A stretch of DNA of 64,000 nucleotides from Planctomycetota bacterium (GCA_029781135.1 JAKOXH010000031.1:48697-112696); one strand, 5' to 3'. Shown: positions 43,796-53,994, numbered from the stretch's first letter. Notes: generated by a model from the letters alone, not told the origin. Made by a program: numbers and translations.

Positions 43796-44074
43796 TCACG
43801 TGGCTTTGATTACCTCGGCTTTGATCCGTTCGCCGATCTGCGCCTCGGTCGTCATGAGGTCGTAGCGAGTCTGCAGATTCAGCCAGAACTGGGCCGAGTT
43901 GCCGAAGTAGCGCGCCAGTCGCAGCGCGGTATCCGGGGTGACTGAACGCTTGCCGTTCAATAACGACGTGATCCGCCCGGAAGGGACGCGCAAAGCCAAG
44001 GCCAACTGATTGGCCGATAACTCGCGAGCCTCGAGCTCGCGCTGAAGAATTCTGCCGGGATGGATGGGTTGCAT
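43796..44074 (-). CDS. higA: HigA-type antitoxin (XRE helix-turn-helix)
   Basis: A 92-residue protein with an XRE-type helix-turn-helix: IHPGRILQRELEARELSANQ, then LALALRVPSGRITSLLNGKR and DTALRLARYFGNSAQFWLNL, all typical of the HigA/VapI family. ATG 44074 gives the standard MQPIHPGR opening; a longer frame to 44110 overlaps the toxin gene. It starts 7 bases after the HigB stop, the inverted toxin-first order normal for higBA. It is expected to bind HigB and to repress the promoter at 44376-44404, whose 21-bp palindrome is a fitting operator. Confidence 0.9.
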   Translation of the reverse strand: MQPIHPGRILQRELEARELSANQLALALRVPSGRITSLLNGKRSVTPDTALRLARYFGNSAQFWLNLQTRYDLMTTEAQIGERIKAEVIKAT

Positions 44075-44081
44075 AGCGAGA

Positions 44082-44369
44082 TTACCCTCGATGGTAGTCG
44101 ACAATTTCAACCTCGAACGCGTCCCCGCCGCGGAACTCGAAACAGATTCGCCAAGGGCCGTTTACGGTCATCGCCCACTGACCTCGACGATCGCCTCTCA
44201 GTTTGTGAAGGCCGACGCTCTTCAAGGGGCTCAAGTCCTTCAACGAGGTTGCAGCATCCAAAACCGTCAGGAGCTCGATGGCCGCTTCCGCGTCGAGGCC
44301 ACGGAACTTCGCCGCTTTGCCGCCTTCGGCAAAACGGCGAGTCGCGGAACTCCTCCAAGACCGGATCAT
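44082..44369 (-). CDS. higB: HigB-type toxin (RelE superfamily mRNA interferase)
   Basis: A 95-residue RelE-like toxin of the HigB/GraT group: KFRGLDAEAAIELLTVLDAA, LKDLSPLKSVGLHKLRGDR, QWAMTVNGPWRICFEF and the C-terminal VEIVDYHRG. Proteins of this type bind the ribosome and cut mRNA during translation. ATG 44369 follows the -10 hexamer by only six bases, so the transcript may be leaderless. It is the first gene of a leftward series higB-higA-vapB-vapC that ends at the terminator near 42941. Confidence 0.9.
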   Translation of the reverse strand: MIRSWRSSATRRFAEGGKAAKFRGLDAEAAIELLTVLDAATSLKDLSPLKSVGLHKLRGDRRGQWAMTVNGPWRICFEFRGGDAFEVEIVDYHRG

Positions 44370-44375
44370 CGCGCA

Positions 44376-44404
44376 AGTGTACTACGTGGCGCGTAGTACG
44401 TCAA
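44376..44404 (-). promoter_or_regulatory. higBA promoter with embedded operator
   Basis: On the minus strand, TTGACG (44404-44399), a 17-base spacer and TACACT (44381-44376). A perfect 8-bp inverted repeat GTACTACG-N5-CGTAGTAC (44379-44399) covers the spacer and touches both hexamers, a good HigA operator. The start codon lies six bases beyond the -10. Confidence 0.75.
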
Positions 44405-44461
44405 GTAATGACAGGCAAGGAGGAAAAGGGGAGGCGAGCGCGGCGGTTTCCAAAAATGACA

Positions 44462-44520
44462 AAAAACCCCGCTCGACTTGGTGGAGTCGGCGGGGTTTTG
44501 GCGGCAGTGCCGCGGAATAA
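44462..44520 (-). terminator. rRNA intrinsic terminator
   Basis: On the minus strand, CCGCGGCACTGCCGCC is followed by arms AAAACCCCGCCGACT and AGTCGAGCGGGGTTTTTT (about 44498 to 44463). It lies just beyond the 5S gene. A diverged copy lies at 42938-42996. Confidence 0.85.
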
Positions 44521-44521
44521 A

Positions 44522-44631
44522 ACCTGGCGATACCTACTTTCGCGCTGGTAGGCACTATCATCGGCCCGGAAAGCTTAACGGCTGTGTTCGGAATGGGAAC
44601 AGGTGTTTCCTTTACGGTATGGTCGCCAGAA
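44522..44631 (-). rRNA. rrf: 5S ribosomal RNA
   Basis: About 110 bases with the usual 5S layout on the minus strand: TCTGGCGACCATACCG at the 5' end, the conserved loop AACACCTGTTCCCATTCCGA, then GAACACAGCCGTTAAGC, and the 3' strand CGAAAGTAGGTATCGCCAGG pairing with the 5' end. It follows 23S by about 216 bases and precedes the rRNA terminator by a few bases. Ends are assigned by terminal pairing and may be off by a few bases. Confidence 0.93.
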
Positions 44632-44847
44632 AGAGGTCGCAGCACGGTTAAGCACTGCGAACTCGGTTGATTTGGTTTGATTGCAGGAGTGGCGAGCGAT
44701 TTCAGATTTACGATTTCAGATTTGCGATTTGAAGAAGTTGTTCTACTCAAATCGTCAATCATCAATCCATAAATCTCAAATCCGCACTTTTTTTTTGTTC
44801 TTGGATTGCGGGATGAGTTTGAGTTCTCACACCGCCTCAAGAGCGTT
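44632..44847 (-). other. 23S-5S spacer
   Basis: About 216 bases with no tRNA. It contains A/T-rich near-palindromic runs (GATTTCAGATTTACG, TTTCAGATTTGCGATTTG and their inverse ATCAATCCATAAATCTCAAATC) that could fold into a long hairpin in the precursor. Confidence 0.55.
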
Positions 44848-47867
<3,020 letters not shown>

Positions 47868-48072
47868 AAAGCTCTCGAAAAAGCCGTTAGTTGTTAGCTA
47901 TTAGCTTTTAGCCAGAAATGTCGGGGCCGAGGACGGCCCGGCTCGCTGAGCTGGATCGAGAATTTCGATGAATGTTCGGTGAATCGGTTGCATATCCGAA
48001 ACACGCTACGTTGTTGTCCAAGTGCCGGCGAAGGCAAACTTGGACGAGTAACGCTCGAACTAATCTAAGAAC

Positions 48073-48155
48073 AAAAAAGAGTCTTGGCTAAGCATTTCGC
48101 TGGCCGGGCTCGGGGACGAGCCGGCTCACTTGATGCTTAGCAAGATGCCACTCTT
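48073..48155 (-). promoter_or_regulatory. Terminator-like hairpin in the rRNA leader
   Basis: On the minus strand the arms AAGAGTGGCATCTTGCTAAGCAT and ATGCTTAGCCAAGACTCTT surround a GC-rich inner hairpin (GAGCCGGCTCG...CGAGCCCGGC) and are followed by TTTTTT (48078-48073). The structure is what an intrinsic terminator or attenuator looks like, positioned after boxA. Confidence 0.65.
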
Positions 48156-48167
48156 GCTTTCAAAACC

Positions 48168-48183
48168 AAATTGTCAAAGATCA
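48168..48183 (-). promoter_or_regulatory. boxA-like antitermination site
   Basis: On the minus strand TGATCTTTGACAATTT closely resembles the bacterial rRNA boxA consensus (TGCTCTTTAACAATTT) that binds NusB-NusE. It lies about 13-110 bases before the terminator-like hairpin in the leader. Confidence 0.75.
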
Positions 48184-48405
48184 GTCGCGGCGGAATCTCG
48201 CGATTCGTACCGCTTTCCCAGTCACAATCTACCGGGTCCACACATTGCCGAGGCCGATTGCTCAGCTCGCCAATGGACAGAGGCCGACAAGGCAGGTTCT
48301 TTCCCTCCTGGAAATGGGGGCTGCCTTACCAGCCTCTGGCCACTTGCGGTGGCTTCACCACCGATGAGCGCCCGCAAGCGGGAGGCCCCTTCGGTGGAAT
48401 CGCAG

Positions 48406-48434
48406 AATATAGCGGTCGTTGACGACCGTGTCAA
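48406..48434 (-). promoter_or_regulatory. Strong rRNA promoter
   Basis: On the minus strand TTGACA (48434-48429), exactly 17 bases, TATATT (48411-48406). The spacer holds a perfect 7-bp inverted repeat CGGTCGT-CA-ACGACCG. The unit then runs leader, 23S, 5S, terminator. Confidence 0.85.
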
Positions 48435-48586
48435 ACGCGTGTGAACTAGATTCTATGTAACTTCGGCTGGCCGACAAGGGGCCAAATCGGAATTCTGTGA
48501 AATTCTTTGAGTTCCTTCAAGAGCGTCAAAATGGGGGATCCAAAGAACTTACGACGAGGGAGCCTGTCGCCTGTCCGAAGGCCCCG

Positions 48587-48979
48587 CTAACCGTTTGAGG
48601 CGACGATCCAGCGGCGGGTGACGGCCGCCACGATTCCGCATGTGGAACACATGGCCAGCAGCCAAATTGGCAGCGAAACGAATGATGCGTTGGGCAGCCA
48701 AATGTTATGCGTCCACCAGGGGATAAGAGCGCCGATCGCAAAGGCCTGGGCGTCGCCGCGAGCGAAGAGCGCGCAGATCACGAGCGGTGTCGGCAGCACG
48801 CAATAGACGAAGCCAAAAACAGCCGCGGCGACGAATGATCCAACGCTCACCGAGAGGCCGAGAACCAGGGCGATCGTTGTCACGACAATGAGAAGCCACG
48901 CCAAGCTAAACCGCAGCCGCAATAGCTTCCTGGGGCGCTGGCCAGAAGTGGCCTCAAGAGTGGCGTTGCGTTGAGCCAT
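48587..48979 (-). CDS. Small membrane protein of planctomycete style
   Basis: A 130-residue protein with an Arg/Lys-rich head (RPRKLLRLRFS) followed by about four hydrophobic helices (residues about 25-43, 48-72, 80-95, 100-120). The opening RLRFSLAWLLIVVTTIALVL is of the 'RFSLRTLL' type common at the start of planctomycete membrane proteins. ATG 48979 or GTG 48985 could be the start; no clear Shine-Dalgarno favours either. It lies upstream, with respect to its own strand, of the rRNA promoter region. Function unknown. Confidence 0.65.
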   Translation of the reverse strand: MAQRNATLEATSGQRPRKLLRLRFSLAWLLIVVTTIALVLGLSVSVGSFVAAAVFGFVYCVLPTPLVICALFARGDAQAFAIGALIPWWTHNIWLPNASFVSLPIWLLAMCSTCGIVAAVTRRWIVASNG

Positions 48980-49103
48980 GTTCACTGGCGGAGGAGTGCT
49001 CGTCGGAGATACGACAAGTGAATTCTATCAGCACCGCGATCCGGGCTGCAAATCGTGCCAGCAAGGAACACTACGCTACAACGCAACGGGACGAATCGTC
49101 GGC

Positions 49104-50615
49104 TTACGCCTTCGCTACCTGCGCCAGCACCGGGGCATTCGTCGCTTCGCGGGCGCGGGCCAGCAAATCTTGAGCCGATTCGTTGGCCTTGAGTTCGACG
49201 ATGCCGTGGCGGAACCGCAGTTCGAGCTGTCGATCAACCATCGGCAACACACAATTGGCGGCCGCATTCTGCATACGCTTAAGAACGTGCAAGACATCCG
49301 ACTGGGTGCTGCCGGGAAGCATGATCACGAACTCGCCGTTTTCAAGTCGCGACATGATATCCATTTCGCGCAATACGCGTTGGAACGCCGGACCAGCCGC
49401 GTCGACGAGTTGACGAGCGACCAAGATACCGTACTTCTTGCGAATCACGTCGTAGTCTTCGATCTTCACGTACATGAGCGAGATCGGGATGCCAAATCGA
49501 TGACTTTCAGTTACGCGCCGTTTGAGCATCTGAACGAAAGTTGACCCCGAAGTATTGATCGAAGGCTCGACCGGCTTCTTCGTTCGGGCGACTTCGGCTT
49601 TTTCTTCTGCGTCATCGAGTTCTTCAGGTGGCGGCGGAGCGGTCGCCTGCGCAGGGGTCTTAATGGGCACGTGCTTAGCGCCCGTGTTCCAATGGCCGCA
49701 GTTGCGCCCGGCGTTCTTCGAGGCATAAAGGCCATCGTCAGCACGGCGGATGAGGCGGGCCGGATCATCCTCACCCAGCGTGCCGGCAACCCCAAGACTG
49801 CAGGTTACCCTCAGTTTTTTGCCGTCACAGACGGTCGCCGAGTTCTCAATTGCCGCGCGGATGCGCTCGGCGACAATACAGGCCTGGGAGGGTTCGGTGG
49901 CCGGCAGAATAACGCCGAACTCCTCGCCGCCGTAACGGCAGGCCAAGTCCATATCGCGGCACTGGGCCGTAAGCACCTTGCCGACATGCCGGAGCACTTC
50001 ATCGCCGACCTGGTGGCCGTGGGTATCGTTGAACCGCTTGAAGTGGTCGATATCTAAAAGCACTAAGGTGCAAGGCGTTGCCTTGCGTGTCCATTCCGCG
50101 AGTCGGCGACGGAGTTCATCGTCGAAAGCCCGACGGTTGGCGAGGCCCGTGAGTGAGTCGGTACGAGCCTCCGACTCGTGGGCCTTGATTTCCGCCGCTT
50201 GAACCGCCAGTTGTTTCTCCGCCACATCGAGCCGTTGCTGAAGCTCGTTGTTCGCTTGAAGCATTTGGTCCAAAGCGGTGAAGACGGCGGCGTCGGCCCC
50301 TCCTGCGCCACGTTCAATGCTGGCAAGATCATTGGTGATCGCCTTCATTTTGGCGGCGTGGTCACCGACATCCGACGCTACGGCTTGGGCCAAGTCGGCC
50401 ACGCGGCTGGCCGCCATCGCGGCTCGTTCGGAAGCCCGCTTAGCCTCTTGAGCCTGTCGGGCGGCCTGACTTTTCGCCGAGTCATCGACGGCCGGTTTTG
50501 GTGCCTTTGAGCCAATGAACCAGGCCCCCGCGACAAATCCAACGCCCAGCGCAATACAAGCGCAGAGCAGGTTTACTAGCAGGAACGCGCCCATGGCGGC
50601 TGGCAGCACAAGCAT
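49104..50615 (-). CDS. Membrane-anchored diguanylate cyclase with a second degenerate GGDEF-like domain
   Basis: A 503-residue protein: an N-terminal membrane segment (residues about 8-34), an Ala/Lys/Glu-rich coiled coil (to about 165), a GGDEF domain (SLTGLANRRAFDDEL to LYASKNAGRNC) and an Ala/Pro/Glu linker. A C-terminal region keeps GGDEF-like secondary structure but reads ENGEF instead of GG(D/E)EF. The active site RYGGEEFGVILP is intact and is preceded five residues earlier by RDMD, an RxxD inhibitory site. It should make cyclic di-GMP from two GTP and be product-inhibited. ATG 50615. It is monocistronic, with the candidate small RNA upstream. Confidence 0.9.
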   Translation of the reverse strand: MLVLPAAMGAFLLVNLLCACIALGVGFVAGAWFIGSKAPKPAVDDSAKSQAARQAQEAKRASERAAMAASRVADLAQAVASDVGDHAAKMKAITNDLASIERGAGGADAAVFTALDQMLQANNELQQRLDVAEKQLAVQAAEIKAHESEARTDSLTGLANRRAFDDELRRRLAEWTRKATPCTLVLLDIDHFKRFNDTHGHQVGDEVLRHVGKVLTAQCRDMDLACRYGGEEFGVILPATEPSQACIVAERIRAAIENSATVCDGKKLRVTCSLGVAGTLGEDDPARLIRRADDGLYASKNAGRNCGHWNTGAKHVPIKTPAQATAPPPPEELDDAEEKAEVARTKKPVEPSINTSGSTFVQMLKRRVTESHRFGIPISLMYVKIEDYDVIRKKYGILVARQLVDAAGPAFQRVLREMDIMSRLENGEFVIMLPGSTQSDVLHVLKRMQNAAANCVLPMVDRQLELRFRHGIVELKANESAQDLLARAREATNAPVLAQVAKA

Positions 50616-50901
50616 GGCATCAGTCTCGAAGTTGAGTATTCAGGAAGTAACGTCGGCACAAGCTTGGACGGGACAACGGCCAATTCGTGCGGGCGTTATA
50701 TCTTCACGCACGAGTCGCAGGAAAACTTAGTTTTCACATAACCACGTGTCAAAAGGGAGAAGACGTAGAAAACAGATCATTTATCCGGGCAATATGGCGA
50801 AACCCGAGTCTATCGATTGGCACAGTTATGCACGATCGCCAGTCTTCGAGTGCTGAGATATCGGACTCATAATAAAATACGTAACCGAGAATTGCCTGAG
50901 G

Positions 50902-50940
50902 AAAAAAAGAGGCCCGGTTCCCACCAAGTGAGAACCGGGC
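50902..50940 (-). terminator. Intrinsic terminator of the candidate small RNA
   Basis: On the minus strand GCCCGGTTC / GAACCGGGC with loop TCACTTGGTGG, then CTCTTTTTTT (50908-50902). The T-run is on the minus strand only, so it ends a leftward transcript. Confidence 0.8.
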
Positions 50941-51202
50941 TCTGTTAGTTGCTTTGAGAACGAGCCAACCGCGTCTGCTGCAGCAAAACCACGGCGGCGA
51001 ACTCAGAAGCAGGTGGTGGTCGCCTGAGGCGACCCGCCGGCCAAACTCAGGTTAAACCACCTCGTTGGCTAGAACATATGTCGATCAAAGAACCACCTCC
51101 TTCCTACTAGTTGCCATGACAGAGCCGACCTAGAAAGCCAAGACTTAGACAGGTCTGCTGTGCCCTCTAGTAACGTCGTGCCGCGTAAGCACGACCTCGT
51201 CA
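50902..51202 (-). ncRNA. Candidate structured small RNA or leader-peptide transcript
   Basis: A roughly 300-nt leftward unit: perfect -10 TATAAT (51214-51209), a 5' hairpin with arms GTCGTGC/GCACGAC (51195-51175), then AAGGAGG (51102-51096) inside a ten-codon frame starting ATG 51117. A 13-codon frame TTG 51088-51047 overlaps it at TTGA and is 7 bases past the Shine-Dalgarno. A palindrome GGTCGCC-TCA-GGCGACC (51034-51018) is embedded in larger pairing AGGTGGT/ACCACCT. The unit ends at a strong terminator, arms GCCCGGTTC/GAACCGGGC (50940-50912) with seven T. It matches no RNA family I recognise. It could be a regulatory RNA, a leader peptide with attenuator, or a micro-protein gene. Confidence 0.55.
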
Positions 51203-51240
51203 CTCCCTATTATAATCGGCAATTCGGGTTCGGCTACAGA
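51203..51240 (-). promoter_or_regulatory. Promoter of the candidate small RNA
   Basis: On the minus strand a perfect TATAAT (51214-51209). The -35 is weak (TAGCC-type about 16-17 bases upstream). The +1 is predicted near 51202. Confidence 0.5.
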
Positions 51241-51405
51241 TCGACTTACCCGAATTTTTGCCAACTTTTGGTAGGAGGGGCGAACCGGGGAAAGGTTCGG
51301 GGAATCCTTGGGGGAATCCCCGGAACTGGCGGAATAGGCACCCGAGGCCGAACCGACCGGGGCGGCGTCTTATACTTCACGCGGCGAGGATTGAGTCATT
51401 TTCGG

Positions 51406-51481
51406 GTGCCATGGCTACTGTTCGGAGTGGCCATGCCGCAGCGATGATTCCCGTGCCCACGCCAAGCCGTGGGCATGGCAC
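51406..51481. repeat. Palindrome with GTGCCATGGC arms, copy 2
   Basis: GTGCCATGGCTACTGTTCGG and the inverse CCGTGGGCATGGCAC bracket GAGTGGCCATGC...GTGCCCACGC. It is related to 16591-16665 and 58289-58369 and lies upstream of rtcB. Confidence 0.75.
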
Positions 51482-51636
51482 GCGAAACGTGGCACTCGAT
51501 GCCGATCGAGGTATAACCGGCGTTCGAAGCAGTTTGGGGGATGAACTTTGGCGGCGTTCGCAGCTGCCACGCGGCAGCCGCTATGGGGGACATCTCTAGG
51601 AAGTGGCCATAGAATGCTGGTGGAAGGGAAATCGCC

Positions 51637-53034
51637 GTGAATCGCAAGCAGTTGCAAAAATTGGGGGTGCCGCCAGATTGCACGCTGGCTGCGGTGCAAG
51701 CGTTATCGAAGGCGGCGGAGCAGGGCACCGGGATGGGAATGAAGGGCAAACGGGCCCGGCAACTCGTTGTCTCGGTGGTGGAAGATCCCCGCGCTCATGA
51801 GAACGACCCAATTTGGGGCGAATTTGCCCGCGAGCTAATTGCACAGGCGACACCGGTGCGCCATGAGCCAATCAGTTATCGTACTTGGGGCGAGGACATC
51901 GACGCGGCCGCCCATGTGCAGATGCGTGAGGCGTGCCAAATTCCGAATGCGGTGGGGGCGGCCCTTATGCCGGATGCCCACGTCGGCTACGGGTTGCCGA
52001 TTGGCGGCGTGTTGGGTTGCGAAAACGCGGTCATTCCTTATGCGGTGGGCGTCGATATCGCCTGCCGGATGAAGCTCTCGGTGCTCGATCAGCCGGTGGA
52101 TTCGCTGAGCAAGGATTTCAATCGTTATAAGGAAGCAGTCGAAGGCGGCACACGTTTTGGCGTAGGAGTTGAGCACAAGCCGGCGCAATCGCACGAGGTG
52201 ATGGACCGCGATTGGAACGTCACGCGGATCACACGCGAGCACAAGGACCGGGCGTGGAAGCAATTGGGCACCAGCGGCTCGGGCAATCATTTTGTGGATT
52301 TCGGCGTGCTGACATTGCCGCAAGATGACAAGCAACTTGGTTTGCGGGCGGGCGAATATGTTGCACTTTTGAGCCACAGTGGCAGCCGCGGGGCCGGGGC
52401 GGCGGTATGCAGCACGTATAGCCAGATTGCGCAGGCGTCGTTGCCGCGACGATACAAGGAGTTCGGCCGACTGGCGTGGCTCGATCTCGACAGCGAGGCC
52501 GGCCAAGAATATTGGGCGGCGATGAACCTCATGGGCGAATATGCGGCGGCGAACCACGCGGTAATCCATCGTTTGGTGACGCATTTACTGGGTGCGCACA
52601 TTATTGCGGGCGTCGAGAATCATCACAACTTCGCCTGGAAGGAGCGCCATCAAGGGCGCGAGCTGGTCGTGCACCGCAAAGGCGCGACCCCGGCCGGACC
52701 GGGCGTTTTGGGCGTCATTCCCGGCACGATGGCCGACCCGGCGTTTGTGGTACGCGGGCTAGGCAACCCGCAAAGCCTCAACTCAGCGGCCCACGGGGCG
52801 GGGCGGCGGATGTCGCGCAAGAAGGCCAACGACATGTACCGGTTCAACGCGGTGCGCAAGGACCTCGAACAGCGCGGTGTTCACGTGCTGGCAGCGGGCT
52901 CCGACGAAGTACCGGGGGTATATAAGGATATCCGCGAGGTCATGGCGGCGCAGGAAGACCTCGTCGAGACGGTGGCTCGGTTCGATCCGAAGATCGTGAA
53001 AATGTGCGGCGATGGAAGCAAGGCGGAGGATTAA
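51637..53034 (+). CDS. rtcB: RtcB-family RNA ligase
   Basis: A 465-residue RNA ligase that joins 2',3'-cyclic phosphate or 3'-phosphate ends to 5'-OH RNA, using GTP and Mn(2+). All family blocks appear: DAHVGYGLPIGGVLG, VGVDIACRMKL (metal-binding Asp and Cys), GTSGSGNHFVDFG, HSGSRGAGA, NHAVIHRLV, VENHHNFAWKE, HRKGATPAGPG, the guanylylation site region SAAHGAGRRMSR and the terminal VKMCGDG. GTG 51637 is the start. There is no archease or rtcA next to it. A composite repeat and the AbiEii-like pair lie just downstream. RNA repair or tRNA splicing is the family role; the role here is inferred. Confidence 0.93.
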   Translation: MNRKQLQKLGVPPDCTLAAVQALSKAAEQGTGMGMKGKRARQLVVSVVEDPRAHENDPIWGEFARELIAQATPVRHEPISYRTWGEDIDAAAHVQMREACQIPNAVGAALMPDAHVGYGLPIGGVLGCENAVIPYAVGVDIACRMKLSVLDQPVDSLSKDFNRYKEAVEGGTRFGVGVEHKPAQSHEVMDRDWNVTRITREHKDRAWKQLGTSGSGNHFVDFGVLTLPQDDKQLGLRAGEYVALLSHSGSRGAGAAVCSTYSQIAQASLPRRYKEFGRLAWLDLDSEAGQEYWAAMNLMGEYAAANHAVIHRLVTHLLGAHIIAGVENHHNFAWKERHQGRELVVHRKGATPAGPGVLGVIPGTMADPAFVVRGLGNPQSLNSAAHGAGRRMSRKKANDMYRFNAVRKDLEQRGVHVLAAGSDEVPGVYKDIREVMAAQEDLVETVARFDPKIVKMCGDGSKAED

Positions 53035-53055
53035 CTTCATCGCGTCGTGCAACCC

Positions 53056-53290
53056 CGTAGGACGGACATTCCTGTCCGTCCATTCAAGGCCTTTCACTTA
53101 TTGAAGCTGAGAAAACTTGTGGGAGCGGTCTCCGACCCCGATGGAACGTTGCACTTCAAGCCGTTCTCGAAGTTCGCGCGAAATCGGCGCCGGAGACGCC
53201 GCCCACACCGATCGGCCAAGCAAAAAGTGTTAGGTCCTGTCCGTTCATCCACCGACATGGACACGTACGGACAGGAATGTCCGTCCTACG
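53056..53290. repeat. Composite repeat: CTGTGGGAGGC-family copy 4 inside a GTAGGACGGACATT inverted repeat
   Basis: Left arm CGTAGGACGGACATTCCTG (53056-53080) and right arm CAGGAATGTCCGTCCTACG (53267-53290) are exact inverses, each also a hairpin on its own. Between them is copy 4 of the CTGTGGGAGGC family (53117-53206). One repeat therefore appears nested within another. Confidence 0.75.
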
Positions 53291-53340
53291 AAGTGCGAAT
53301 CAAGCCGTCGTCGGTTAGAATGAAAGTAGGAGCGGTCGCG

Positions 53341-53994
53341 ATGGCAGTCGAATTCGAGCCTAACCTGTCGATTCTACCGCCGGAACAACTCCGGCTATGG
53401 AACGAGCTCGGTGAATTGCCCCAGACATTTGTGCTTTGCGGTGGCACGGCGATCGCATTGCAGTTGGGGCACCGCTCTTCCATCGATTTTGACTTCCTGT
53501 CTTCGGTGGCTTTTGACCCGGACGAACTGTACACCGCGACAATGTTTCTCCAAGGGAGTGAGCCAATCCAAAAAGCCCCCCATACGTTGACGTGCCTCGT
53601 CGACCGGGGCGGAAGCGTCCACGTATCTTTTTTCGGTTTGCCCGGTATTCGCATGACATCGCCGCCGCTCGTGGCGAAGGATAATCGTTTGCAAGTGGCA
53701 GCAATGGTCGATTTGGCGGCCATGAAGGCAGCGGTTGTGCAAAAGCGTGCGCAGGCAAAAGATTATCTGGATCTAGATGCCCTCATTCAATTGGGTGGCA
53801 TTGATTTGCCGACTGCCTTGGCCACCGCAAAAGTCATCTATGGAACGATGTTCAACCCGCTGCTGACGTTAAAGTCGCTGAGCTACTTCGGAGACGGCGA
53901 TCTTCCAACGTTGTCACGTGATACGCAGAAGCGGCTAGCAGCAGCGGCGAAACAAGTTGATCTGAACAAATTGCCGCATGTGCCTCGCATATGA
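53341..53994 (+). CDS. AbiEii-like nucleotidyltransferase-type protein
   Basis: A 217-residue protein with the nucleotidyltransferase-fold motif FVLCGGTAIALQLGHRSS followed by the Asp pair IDFDFLS (residues about 34-57), as in the AbiEii/MNT group of toxins, which often modify tRNA with nucleotides. A middle part (VHVSFFGLPGIRMTSPPL, VAAMVDLAAMKAAVV, AKDYLDLDALIQLGG) completes that group's pattern. ATG 53341 is chosen; the frame upstream translates repeat. The next gene overlaps its stop by four bases, which suggests a two-gene toxin-antitoxin-like or phage-defence module. Toxic activity is inference. Confidence 0.8.
   Translation: MAVEFEPNLSILPPEQLRLWNELGELPQTFVLCGGTAIALQLGHRSSIDFDFLSSVAFDPDELYTATMFLQGSEPIQKAPHTLTCLVDRGGSVHVSFFGLPGIRMTSPPLVAKDNRLQVAAMVDLAAMKAAVVQKRAQAKDYLDLDALIQLGGIDLPTALATAKVIYGTMFNPLLTLKSLSYFGDGDLPTLSRDTQKRLAAAAKQVDLNKLPHVPRI

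Larger units (their letters stand above)
47868..48399 (-). other. Leader of the 23S-5S transcript
   Basis: About 530 bases between the predicted transcription start (about 48399) and the mature 23S 5' end. No 16S or tRNA is present. It contains a boxA-like element and a large terminator-like hairpin (annotated separately). The promoter-proximal part has smaller stems (CACCACCGATGA-type, GCCTCCCGCTTGCGGG). Confidence 0.7.

Noticed and set aside
44700..44790. Tandem ATTTCAGATTTACG-type units as a possible CRISPR or microsatellite
   Set aside because: Only a few imperfect, A/T-rich near-palindromic units within the 23S-5S spacer; explained better as a spacer hairpin.
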